Assembly (NCBI RefSeq): GCF_002282855.1
Contig: NZ_NRIR01000001.1
Coordinates: forward strand, 248,001 to 312,000
DNA from: Paraferrimonas sedimenticola
GTDB lineage: Bacteria; Pseudomonadota; Gammaproteobacteria; Enterobacterales; Shewanellaceae
DNA length: 64,000 nt
Direction of reading: 5' to 3'
Program-made: the position numbers and the translations under genes
The notes under the pieces: model-generated
The model's input: only the letters and a program-made list of their open reading frames with translations
Told to the model about the DNA's origin: nothing
Databases searched by the model: none
In this document: piece by piece, positions 56,447-64,000 of the stretch
How the letters are laid out: every line of letters starts with the position of its first letter
How positions within the stretch are numbered: position 1 is the stretch's first letter

Positions 56447-57481
56447 TTACAGTGCTGGCTCGCCTTCGGCCGACTCTTCTTCAGCCGCCTTGGCTTGTAG
56501 CAACAAACGGCTGCGGATCAGACCTTCGATTTCCTCAGCAATGGCTGGGTTTTCTTTCAGGAAGCGAATCACGTTAGCTTTACCCTGGCCAATCTTGTCG
56601 CCTTTGTAGGCGTACCAAGCACCGGCTTTGTCGATTAGCTTTTCTTTCACGCCAAGGTCAATTAGCTCACCTTCTTTAGAAGTACCTTCGCCGTAGTAAA
56701 TTTGGAACTCAGCTTGTCGGAACGGAGGCGCAACCTTGTTCTTAACCACTTTAACGCGGGTTTCGTTACCCACCACTTCATCGCCATCTTTAATGGCACC
56801 GATACGGCGAATATCCAAACGCACTGACGAGTAGAACTTAAGCGCGTTACCACCAGTAGTGGTTTCAGGTGAACCAAACATAACGCCAATCTTCATACGG
56901 ATTTGGTTAATGAAGATACATAGGGTGTTGGACTTCTTGATGTTGGCGGTTAGCTTACGCAGTGCCTGAGACATCAAGCGCGCCTGCAAACCTACGTGGC
57001 TATCGCCCATCTCACCTTCGATTTCGGCTTTAGGCGTAAGCGCTGCAACCGAGTCAACAATCACCACATCTACCGCGCCAGAGCGCACCAACATGTCACA
57101 AATTTCAAGGGCCTGCTCACCAGTGTCTGGTTGTGAAACCAGTAATTCGTTGATGTTAACACCCAGCGCTTCTGCATATACCGGATCTAGTGCGTGTTCC
57201 GCATCCACAAACGCACAGGTCTTACCGGCTTTTTGCGCTTCTGCAATCACTTGCAGAGTCATAGTGGTTTTACCGGAAGACTCAGGACCGTAGATTTCTA
57301 CAATACGTCCCATCGGCAGACCGCCAATACCCAGAGCGATGTCTAGGCTCAAAGAACCTGTGGATACTGACTCAATGTCCAAAGCTGTGGCGTCGCCCAA
57401 CTTCATAATAGAGCCCTTACCAAACTGCTTCTCAATTTGTCCTAGGGCTGCGCTTAGGGCGCGCTGCTTATTGTCGTTCAT
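56447..57481 (-). CDS. recA: recombinase RecA
   Basis: 344 residues starting [26 protein letters not shown]. The Walker A motif is GPESSGKTT, the DNA-binding loops follow at [15 protein letters not shown] and [15 protein letters not shown], and the acidic tail is [11 protein letters not shown]. It drives homologous recombination and SOS induction. The in-frame extension to 57538 covers the promoter and is not used. recX follows after 3 bp. Confidence 0.99.
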   Translation of the reverse strand: MNDNKQRALSAALGQIEKQFGKGSIMKLGDATALDIESVSTGSLSLDIALGIGGLPMGRIVEIYGPESSGKTTMTLQVIAEAQKAGKTCAFVDAEHALDPVYAEALGVNINELLVSQPDTGEQALEICDMLVRSGAVDVVIVDSVAALTPKAEIEGEMGDSHVGLQARLMSQALRKLTANIKKSNTLCIFINQIRMKIGVMFGSPETTTGGNALKFYSSVRLDIRRIGAIKDGDEVVGNETRVKVVKNKVAPPFRQAEFQIYYGEGTSKEGELIDLGVKEKLIDKAGAWYAYKGDKIGQGKANVIRFLKENPAIAEEIEGLIRSRLLLQAKAAEEESAEGEPAL

Positions 57482-57520
57482 GAACGCTCTCCGATGAGTG
57501 GAATCTTTTAGTTGCTGACC

Positions 57521-57548
57521 AGTATACTGTACAGTCATACAGTATCAA
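57521..57548 (-). promoter_or_regulatory. recA promoter with LexA box
   Basis: On the minus strand TTGATA (57543-57548) and TATACT (57521-57526) are spaced 16 bp, and CTGTATGACTGTACAG (57527-57542) fills the spacer. This is CTG-N10-CAG, almost the E. coli recA SOS box, so LexA would block RNA polymerase directly. Confidence 0.93.
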
Positions 57549-57678
57549 CCCCTGTATAAAAAATTTTTTGAGGAGCTCATTCTAAAGTGTGGATTCCTTT
57601 AACCACCAAAAACTAATAACAGTCATATCTCATCTGCCGAGCAACTTTACACAGTCGCCGATGGCTAATTATTTGCAT

Positions 57679-58134
57679 CTATGGAAGGCCGCTTGAACCT
57701 GGCTCACCTCCTGAGCCACGGACTACGTGGCCTATGGCAAGTTCATTGGATAGACGGTTTAGATTGTTTTTGGGCTGAAATTGGCTTTCCGGATGCCACC
57801 AGAACATTAGCCGTCCGTTAATTCCTGTTTGAACCCAAGCAGTCCCACCATTTCTGTCTACCCATTGCTGAAGTTTGGCTCTTCCAACGGCTCGTCCATC
57901 AATGCCCGCTTCTATTGCGGGATCATGCGCACTAAGAAGCAAAATCTTGTCGACGTCCTTTTTTGAATAGATTTCGCGTATAGACTCCTTAGCAGATTCT
58001 TCTGCGTACTCATCAAGGATTTTTACCAAAGCAACTCCAGACGATACAGCGATTACGACAGGCGACTTACCTGCCCATTTTAAGGTCGTAAAAGCGGCGA
58101 GAGGTAAAACCAAGCCAGTCAGTATAGATGACAT
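57679..58134 (-). CDS. hypothetical protein at the end of the T6SS region
   Basis: 151 residues, not recognised. Two short hydrophobic segments lie in the first 45 residues (LTGLVLPLAAFTTL, VVIAVSSGVALV). A charged middle (DEYAEESAKESIREIYSKKDVDKILLL) and a Gly/Pro-rich tail follow. It lies 135 bp past the preceding gene, so cotranscription with the T6SS genes is possible but not shown. Base composition looks more AT-rich than its neighbours. Confidence 0.6.
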   Translation of the reverse strand: MSSILTGLVLPLAAFTTLKWAGKSPVVIAVSSGVALVKILDEYAEESAKESIREIYSKKDVDKILLLSAHDPAIEAGIDGRAVGRAKLQQWVDRNGGTAWVQTGINGRLMFWWHPESQFQPKNNLNRLSNELAIGHVVRGSGGEPGSSGLP

Positions 58135-58269
58135 TAGAGCCTTCCTTTAGTGTAATTCCCCCCCTAAAGATAGATGTTCCGTGGAGGTAGTTGGCGCAAC
58201 ATGACGTGGTCGATTCAAAGCAACATGATAATTCACCAGACGTACTCCTTTAACGCACGAGCAGACTGT

Positions 58270-58548
58270 TCAGACAAACTCAACGGCAATAAAAGTGGCC
58301 AGTAATAAAAGGACTATCGCCAAACCAAACAACAGCCAAAGCCGCTTTGGGCGCTTCAGTTTAAAAGGTGGCAAAGTGGTCGGCAGGGCTCCCATTGGTA
58401 TCGTGCCACTGGCTTCTACCCGAACCCTGCCATCGATTGCCGCTTTGATTAATGCCGCCCGTTTCTCGCAATAGCTTTCGTACGTAAGCTCGTTGCGAAC
58501 GTATTTTAGATAACACTGCTTAAACTGGCTCTGGGCTGAATGACTCAT
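58270..58548 (-). CDS. hypothetical tail-anchored protein of the T6SS operon
   Basis: 92 residues. The N-terminal helical region (QFKQCYLKYVRNELTYESYCEKRAALIKAAIDG) is followed by a Pro-rich link and a single C-terminal membrane helix (LWLLFGLAIVLLLLATFIAVEFV). Its ATG overlaps the pppA stop by 4 bp, so it belongs to the same operon. No known family is assigned. Confidence 0.72.
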   Translation of the reverse strand: MSHSAQSQFKQCYLKYVRNELTYESYCEKRAALIKAAIDGRVRVEASGTIPMGALPTTLPPFKLKRPKRLWLLFGLAIVLLLLATFIAVEFV

Positions 58549-59309
58549 AAGCTGATATCAATAACTATAGCGGAAAAATTATCCCTGGCACCGGCTCGCA
58601 TGACTTCTGTCTCTATGGCCTGACAACAGGCTTGTGTTGACTCAATCTGCAGTAGTTGACTCATCGAAGTCTCGCTTAACTCTCTATAAATGCCATCAGA
58701 GCACAACAAGTATCTGTCCCCCGCTCTGAGTCTAACTATGCTGGGTTCCAGAACTAGTTTGTCATTCGCCCCAACAGCCTGTGTTATTACGTTTGACATG
58801 GGATGCGACTCGGCCTCGGCAAGTCCAATGTCCCCTGCTTGCAACAGCGTCTCCACGTAGGAGTGATCCCGAGTTAGGCTCTCCAGCTGACCATCTCGCA
58901 AGCGATAACAACGACTGTCTCCCGCCCACAACAAAAGCCCTATTGGCGGGTGAGCTAACATCACAATGACGGTTGTTCCGCTAATGCCTTTCCCACCATT
59001 GGCCTCGGCCAAAAGGTTTGAATTCACCCGTTGTAATGTCTGCTCTACTTGCTCTAACTGAGCTGTCGCATGGTCAGGGTGGATCTCATCCAATGCGGTC
59101 ACCACCGCGCTGCTGGCATGGTCTCCCGCATTGTGGCCCCCCATACCATCGGCTACTACCCAAATTCCTTTTTGTGGCCTATCCAGAATAGAATCTTCGT
59201 TTACTTTCCTGACACAACCTACATTACAGACCGACTCTGAATGCCATTTCAGCTTGCCGTTAGACTTAGTGCCAGGTTTAAACAGAGATAGATTAAGGAA
59301 AGAGTTCAT
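58545..59309 (-). CDS. pppA: PP2C-type Ser/Thr phosphatase of the T6SS
   Basis: 254 residues with the PP2C metal motifs: RKVNEDSILD, VVADGMGGHNAGDHAS, LLWAGDSRCYRLRDG, LLCSDGIYRELSE and ARDNFSAIVI. In Pseudomonas PppA dephosphorylates Fha1 and switches off threonine-phosphorylation control of T6SS firing. The partner kinase PpkA and Fha are not in the window. Overlaps both neighbours by 4 bp. Confidence 0.93.
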   Translation of the reverse strand: MNSFLNLSLFKPGTKSNGKLKWHSESVCNVGCVRKVNEDSILDRPQKGIWVVADGMGGHNAGDHASSAVVTALDEIHPDHATAQLEQVEQTLQRVNSNLLAEANGGKGISGTTVIVMLAHPPIGLLLWAGDSRCYRLRDGQLESLTRDHSYVETLLQAGDIGLAEAESHPMSNVITQAVGANDKLVLEPSIVRLRAGDRYLLCSDGIYRELSETSMSQLLQIESTQACCQAIETEVMRAGARDNFSAIVIDISL

Positions 59310-59896
59310 AATCTCCTCCTCAAGTTTTCGGCAGCCCGATTTAACGGCCCAATGCTTGGCAATAATCGTCCAGGTTCGAGTTGGTTGACTCCAACCTCAT
59401 CATCAGCTTCCAAGCAATCCTCCGCACCAATCAATTGCCAATAACAGGTTGACTCTGCTGTTAACAAATCCGACCAAGGGCGACTGTTTTCCACGAAATC
59501 CAGCCGCTCGGTTTGGAGTTTGCGCTTTAGCTCGTCAAAGTCACTAGTGACAAGCACATCTTGCAATACATCATAAACTTGACTGAACGCCGCAAGCTCA
59601 GTGATAAGTACAGCTTCACCCACAGCTATCGCTGGCCTATCCACCATACTGCCCAGCAAAAATGGATAGCGACGGCCGACGCTGTCGGCACTGGCTGCGA
59701 CACAGCCGACCATCACAATCTCGTCATTTTGCCAAGCCCAGTAAAGTACCCAGCCTTGCTCCGGTTCGAACGTCGCCAGCTCGTCCATTTGATCTTCAAG
59801 TGCCCCTCGCAATGGCGCCGGCAGCCAAGTCAGGTAGTCACCAATAGCGGGCAATTTACCGCTGTAGATTAGATTTCCAATTACCATGTTGGGCAC
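59306..59896 (-). CDS. tagF: T6SS-associated protein TagF
   Basis: 196 residues. The TagF/ImpM pattern is GNLIYSGKLPAIGDYLTWLPAPL, then GWVLYWAWQNDEIVMVGCVAASADSVGRRYPFLLG. TagF acts as a post-translational negative regulator of T6SS. It overlaps tssM by 16 bp and pppA by 4 bp. Confidence 0.9.
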   Translation of the reverse strand: MPNMVIGNLIYSGKLPAIGDYLTWLPAPLRGALEDQMDELATFEPEQGWVLYWAWQNDEIVMVGCVAASADSVGRRYPFLLGSMVDRPAIAVGEAVLITELAAFSQVYDVLQDVLVTSDFDELKRKLQTERLDFVENSRPWSDLLTAESTCYWQLIGAEDCLEADDEVGVNQLEPGRLLPSIGPLNRAAENLRRRL

Positions 59897-62800
59897 CGGA
59901 AGTTTTGTAGGGTGCTAAACATCAAAGGGCTTGGGTCTTGGCTGGGCATTTGGATCAAGTCAAAACTCACTTGGCTGCCCGACAGAACCAAAGTTCGACG
60001 ATACAATTGATAGGGGGAGCTTCCTTGACGTCTGGCACCGTAAACTAAGCGGAACAACGACCATGCGCCGATATGCCGAACTTCCTCTAAAGTCTCGCCA
60101 GCTTGGTTGTTTAAGCTCAGTCTGACATAGCCAGCATCTCCAGAAAGTGGCCATTGAGCGGTGAGTAAAGGCGACCGATTTCCCCCATGCTGAATCACTT
60201 GCCCATTCACATCTAGCTCGAGCCAACTGCCTTGCGGCGCCCGTGCTAACGCACTTTTCTGCAACTGCAGGGTAAACTCAAACCTTGGCTCACTAGCCCC
60301 CATAGGGTAAAAAAATTGCTTAATCTGGTGTGCGTCTGCAAAGGGGCGCAACCATGCGTCACCTAGTTCATTTGGTTCACGCCAACGCCAAGCCGAGCCT
60401 TCTTTGATAACACTGGCGTCTAAAAAGGACTGACTAAACCTATCCAGCGCCTGATCCGGCCCAAATAACTCGTGAAACTCAGCAATAGACAAGGCACGTT
60501 GACTGTTGGTAAGTGGATATTTGGTTGCAGCCGCTCGACATTGGCTTTGCAGCAACTGCAAAGCACCGCGCATACTATCGCCGATTCGACGCTCTAAATG
60601 CTCGCGCCCATGACTGGCCAACTGCGTAGAAAACTGACTGAAAGGTGCTGGTAATTTGGTTGAAAAAGTACGTAGCTCGGCCACATGACCTTGGAGTGAC
60701 TCGCTTAAAGTAGGGTCGATAGGTTCATTCTGTGCAGAATCTAAAGATGCGTCCAAATCTGCTAGGAATTGCACCAATAATTCGCTCCATTGTGGCAACA
60801 GCGTATTTTTCTCGTCTCCCAATTCATGCAGGTCATTGAACCTACGTTTCATATAACCGTGCTGATACTCCACTACGCCGTAGTTCGAAGTTGAACTAGA
60901 GGGATCACTATCAAGACTATCCACCAGCTCCAACTGGGTTTGCTCCGAAATCAGCGCCAGCAACGCATTGAACCATTGAGGGTTCGTTGCAAGCGCCTGT
61001 AAATACTCGCGACTTTGCTGTGGGCTGGCTGGCATATTTAACGCTAGTGCATCAACCAAACTCTGCCAACGCTGGCTATATTGCTCGAGGTATAAACGAT
61101 AGAGTTTTGGAGAATGTTGGCCAAAAGCTTCTGGTTTCTGCTCTATTGTGCCAAGAACCCACATCTCCTTTTCCAAGTCTTCCACTATTTGAGTCGCATT
61201 TTGTACGAAGACTTTGTCAAAACCCTCTTTGGTATAAAACCCGGCAATTTTCTGCTCCGGCAAGGTAGCGCTTTGCACAGCAAATGGGGGGGGCTCTGGA
61301 TTATCAATAATGCTTTGCAGCAATGGCATATCAATATCCTGCAAGGCCGACGAAGCCCCAGAGCTTTCTAGCTGCATTAACAGTCGCTGCTCCAGTGGCA
61401 CTTTAGACAAAGCGAGTCTAGAAACCGCAATCAACTGCAGGTTTTCGAGATCTGGATAAGCCAATCCACCAGCTTCTGCCAATGCGTTACCGTGCTTTTG
61501 GGCTGACAAGCTCGTTAATTTTCGAGTACTCCAGTCTCCCAAAGTCTTAGACTGCCAGCGCTGGCCACTGACTAGCATTAGGTAGGATTTGAGATTGGCA
61601 AATTGGTCATTTGCGCCAACATCGTCTTTTAGGGCTTGCTCGGCTTCCAACACTAAACGAGGCTGCAACACTTGTCTTAACAGCCGCTGATACAACTGAT
61701 GATGCTGCTGTTTAATCGCCCGGGCTGACCAGTATGCAGCAATGGGGGCGGGCTCATCGATAAGTGTCAGAACTTCATCCAAAAGCTCTGTCACCTCGGT
61801 AAGCGGTGGGTTTTGGGTTAAGCCTTGAACCTTAATGTCAATTTTCTGCGCCTGCTGCTGGTGAAAATCAATGTAGGCATGCGCTCGACTAAAGCCATAA
61901 ATCCCTCCAATCAAAGTCAGCATAAACACTACCGCAAGTGACGCTGCGCCGGCTAAGCGCCACCTTCGGCTTCTCGCCTCCGCATTTACATCAAAACTGG
62001 AGAGCGGCGATTCAGGCAACACTACTCTGAGCAGCAAATCTTCTAGGAAGTAGGATCTGGCATTAACGCTACTGAGCTCATTGCGACTCTTGTTTTCCCC
62101 CAACACACCGGACCAGCGATTGAGAAGACGGTCTATCGGTCTTCCTAGCTGAGTAGCGCTAGAGAAATAACATCCTCGCACCGTTTGTATACCGGCTAAA
62201 CTGTCGGCAGCAAATGCCTGACGCAATATATTGGTCAACGGGACTTGCAGTTGCTGGAGCTGCCTTGGGAAGTCCATGATCAAGCCACGAGCAGCAATAT
62301 CTTGACTGTCAGTTAGGTGTGAAGTCGAAGCACGGAAGCGATCGGTAATGATTTGTTGCCAGTACTCCTTGGCGGCTTCGAGCCACAGCTCTGGCTCCTG
62401 GCTCTGCTCCAAATCAAAAGTAAAACCAAATACTTGTTTGCGTTGTTGCCTGTCATAAGATTCGAAAGTCTCGGTAAATCCTGCCACCACATCGAGTTTG
62501 GTCAGTAAAATGTACACAGGTAATTTACCGGTAACCAAATCGCGAAGCTCACCAAGACGGTTTCGAATAGCCTCAACTAAAGCATTTTGTCGAGCTTCGT
62601 TTTCACTCAACAAGTCTTCGACACTGATCGTCAGTATCACCCCATTTAAGGGTTGCTTAGGCCTGTGCTGTTTTAGGTTATTAAGTAGTGCAGACCAGCC
62701 CCCTTGGTCGATGGCCTGCTCACTGTCTTGGGAAAAGAAACGCCCTGCGGTGTCCAGCAATACCGCCTCTTTGGCAAACCACCAAGCACAGTTGCGAGTG

Positions 62801-63276
62801 CCTCCAATACCCCTCATGCCGGACTGTTTGTCGTTTAACAGAAAATTGAGTCCAGAGTTTTGCAACGCTGTGGTTTTTCCCGAACCAGGGGCACCAACGA
62901 TGACAAACCAGGGGATCTGAGTAAGGTCGATTTTCTTTTCAAGATCCTTAAGCTGAGACAGCCCTTGTTTAAATTTGGCTTGTACTAATCTTTGCTCTTC
63001 GTTGACCAAGGCTTCCATGCTATCGCTATCAGCTGAAGCCGCGGATATTTTGTCGACTAATGCTTGGCGATTACGCCGCTGCAAAATCTGATGAGTTATC
63101 ACGGCAGCCACAAAGCAAAACAATACTATTGAGCACAGGAACAATCGACGGCTGGTAGCTCCCAAGGGATAAGCCTCACCCACCTGCCAAAGCGGCCCCA
63201 GCCACCAAAGGATGACTAACAGCGCCGACACGCCTATCAGGCTCACCAAGTAAAAAATTAAGTCATGCCGCGTCAT
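59881..63276 (-). CDS. tssM: T6SS membrane-complex protein TssM (IcmF)
   Basis: 1131 residues. Two N-terminal helices (about 8-30 and 45-65) precede a cytoplasmic NTPase-like domain with Walker A GAPGSGKTTALQNSG (about 127-141) and LLDTAGRFF. A third helix is near 435-460, then a long periplasmic domain. With TssL and TssJ it forms the envelope-spanning complex. The Walker A is intact. It overlaps tssL by 4 bp. Confidence 0.97.
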   Translation of the reverse strand: MTRHDLIFYLVSLIGVSALLVILWWLGPLWQVGEAYPLGATSRRLFLCSIVLFCFVAAVITHQILQRRNRQALVDKISAASADSDSMEALVNEEQRLVQAKFKQGLSQLKDLEKKIDLTQIPWFVIVGAPGSGKTTALQNSGLNFLLNDKQSGMRGIGGTRNCAWWFAKEAVLLDTAGRFFSQDSEQAIDQGGWSALLNNLKQHRPKQPLNGVILTISVEDLLSENEARQNALVEAIRNRLGELRDLVTGKLPVYILLTKLDVVAGFTETFESYDRQQRKQVFGFTFDLEQSQEPELWLEAAKEYWQQIITDRFRASTSHLTDSQDIAARGLIMDFPRQLQQLQVPLTNILRQAFAADSLAGIQTVRGCYFSSATQLGRPIDRLLNRWSGVLGENKSRNELSSVNARSYFLEDLLLRVVLPESPLSSFDVNAEARSRRWRLAGAASLAVVFMLTLIGGIYGFSRAHAYIDFHQQQAQKIDIKVQGLTQNPPLTEVTELLDEVLTLIDEPAPIAAYWSARAIKQQHHQLYQRLLRQVLQPRLVLEAEQALKDDVGANDQFANLKSYLMLVSGQRWQSKTLGDWSTRKLTSLSAQKHGNALAEAGGLAYPDLENLQLIAVSRLALSKVPLEQRLLMQLESSGASSALQDIDMPLLQSIIDNPEPPPFAVQSATLPEQKIAGFYTKEGFDKVFVQNATQIVEDLEKEMWVLGTIEQKPEAFGQHSPKLYRLYLEQYSQRWQSLVDALALNMPASPQQSREYLQALATNPQWFNALLALISEQTQLELVDSLDSDPSSSTSNYGVVEYQHGYMKRRFNDLHELGDEKNTLLPQWSELLVQFLADLDASLDSAQNEPIDPTLSESLQGHVAELRTFSTKLPAPFSQFSTQLASHGREHLERRIGDSMRGALQLLQSQCRAAATKYPLTNSQRALSIAEFHELFGPDQALDRFSQSFLDASVIKEGSAWRWREPNELGDAWLRPFADAHQIKQFFYPMGASEPRFEFTLQLQKSALARAPQGSWLELDVNGQVIQHGGNRSPLLTAQWPLSGDAGYVRLSLNNQAGETLEEVRHIGAWSLFRLVYGARRQGSSPYQLYRRTLVLSGSQVSFDLIQMPSQDPSPLMFSTLQNFRCPTW

Positions 63277-64000
63277 AGCCCCTCCATGTGTCTGAGGCTA
63301 ATCTCAACGCGTCGGTTCAATGCGCGTCCATCAGATGTGGCATTATCACCAATGGGTTGATTGTCTCCTTGCCCGATTGCAGTGATACGCTGACCGTCGA
63401 CGCCAATATTCACCAGCTCGGTGGCTACCGCATCCGCCCGAGCACTGGACAAGGCCCAATTAGAGGGGTACTTGACTGTCCTAATTGGCACATTGTCGGT
63501 ATGACCACTGACTTCTACCGGTCCTGGCAGCAAGTTCAGCGCCGATGCGATGGCGCTTAGGGTGACCTTGAAGTCTGTCGCTAAACTATTGCTTCCCGTA
63601 TCAAATAACGCCCCATTAAAACGGACAATCTCCAACCCATCGCGTTCGGTGTACACCAGTTCGCCCGCAGAAATCTCTTCAGCAAGCAAAGTCGCTAAAG
63701 ACATCGCAGGCTTCTGTGGAGGTGGGGTAACGCTTAGCTTTGCGATTTGTTGGGGGACTTCGATAGGGTCGATACGGTAGAGAGGGGTTGGCGCTGAAAT
63801 TTGGGCGATGTGTTTAGTTACTGGTTCGGTAGCCAAACTGTTCCAAATACTGCCGATAAGGTAACCACCGATCAATAGCATGGCCATAACCGGCAAGGCC
63901 ACCCACAGGGACAAACGGCTTAATTGCCGATTGCCTCGAAGTACAGTGGGTCGCCATTTGGGAGAAAGTTTGGCCTTTTTCGCGCTCTCCAACTCGACCA
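63273..64000 (-). CDS. tssL: T6SS protein TssL, C-terminal part with OmpA domain (truncated by window edge)
   Basis: The frame is open to the right edge, so this is the C-terminal part of a longer gene. A membrane helix (LSLWVALPVMAMLLIGGYLIGSIW) is followed by a linker and an OmpA-like peptidoglycan-binding domain (VSGHTDNVPIRTVKYPSNWALSSARADAVATEL, ALNRRVEISL). The helix plus OmpA layout, directly before tssM, fits the specialised TssL/DotU-OmpA fusion. The DotU half lies outside the window. Confidence 0.88.
   Translation of the reverse strand, partial: VELESAKKAKLSPKWRPTVLRGNRQLSRLSLWVALPVMAMLLIGGYLIGSIWNSLATEPVTKHIAQISAPTPLYRIDPIEVPQQIAKLSVTPPPQKPAMSLATLLAEEISAGELVYTERDGLEIVRFNGALFDTGSNSLATDFKVTLSAIASALNLLPGPVEVSGHTDNVPIRTVKYPSNWALSSARADAVATELVNIGVDGQRITAIGQGDNQPIGDNATSDGRALNRRVEISLRHMEGL

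Overview
The window looks like a chromosomal segment of a motile, probably marine gammaproteobacterium related to the Alteromonadales/Vibrionales. Three observations support this: the gene order recA-recX-alaS-csrA-tRNA-Ser-tRNA-Arg, the order thiI-dxs-ispA-xseB-pomAB, and heavy use of sodium energetics (Na+-NQR, a Na+-pumping oxaloacetate decarboxylase and the Na+-driven PomAB stator). The placement rests on gene content and order only.

Layout. 1-3821: the start and most of a giant secreted glucose/sorbosone-dehydrogenase-like protein with PKD, chitobiase-like and LamG modules, running off the left edge. 4395-6204: two small unknown genes and dinB. 6281-7525: a dense palindromic-repeat zone around a GIY-YIG nuclease gene. 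7535-14645: the complete nqrABCDEF-apbE-nqrM operon. 14997-17174: a TonB-dependent receptor behind a Fur-box-like site. 17175-18304: a gene-free stretch with two ~220-bp near-palindromes sharing a conserved core, then a heptanucleotide array. 18305-21867: luxS and a TRAP transporter for an organic acid. 21956-31148: bolA, alkB, rlmG, yajG, a periplasmic cyclophilin, ampG, yajQ, a VanZ-like gene, panE and thiI. 31320-36237: dxs-ispA-xseB and pomAB. 36247-45444: a DTW-domain gene, a lysozyme-like lipoprotein, a candidate sRNA, gshA, an M16 protease, yqaA, a dicarboxylate symporter and a 57-residue membrane protein. 45876-49072: oadGAB. 49240-52153: two tRNA-Ser genes, three tRNA-Arg genes, a phospholipase-D-like lipoprotein gene, and tandem structured repeats behind the distal tRNA-Ser. 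52332-57481: csrA, alaS, recX, recA. 57679-64000: the end of a type VI secretion operon (tssL, tssM, tagF, pppA) followed by two unrecognised genes.

How the parts work together. NQR (with ApbE and NqrM for maturation) and OAD generate a sodium gradient that PomAB and probably the dicarboxylate and TRAP transporters consume. recX and recA sit behind an SOS promoter. CsrA is encoded close to repeated hairpins with GGA in the loop. A family of ATTCCC-N8-GGGAAT palindromes resembling neisserial dRS3 occupies many of the larger intergenic gaps. The two most interesting features are the paired large palindromes (17474-18042) and the tRNA-Ser-derived tandem units (49240-49655). Both look like structured RNA or DNA elements without an obvious annotation.
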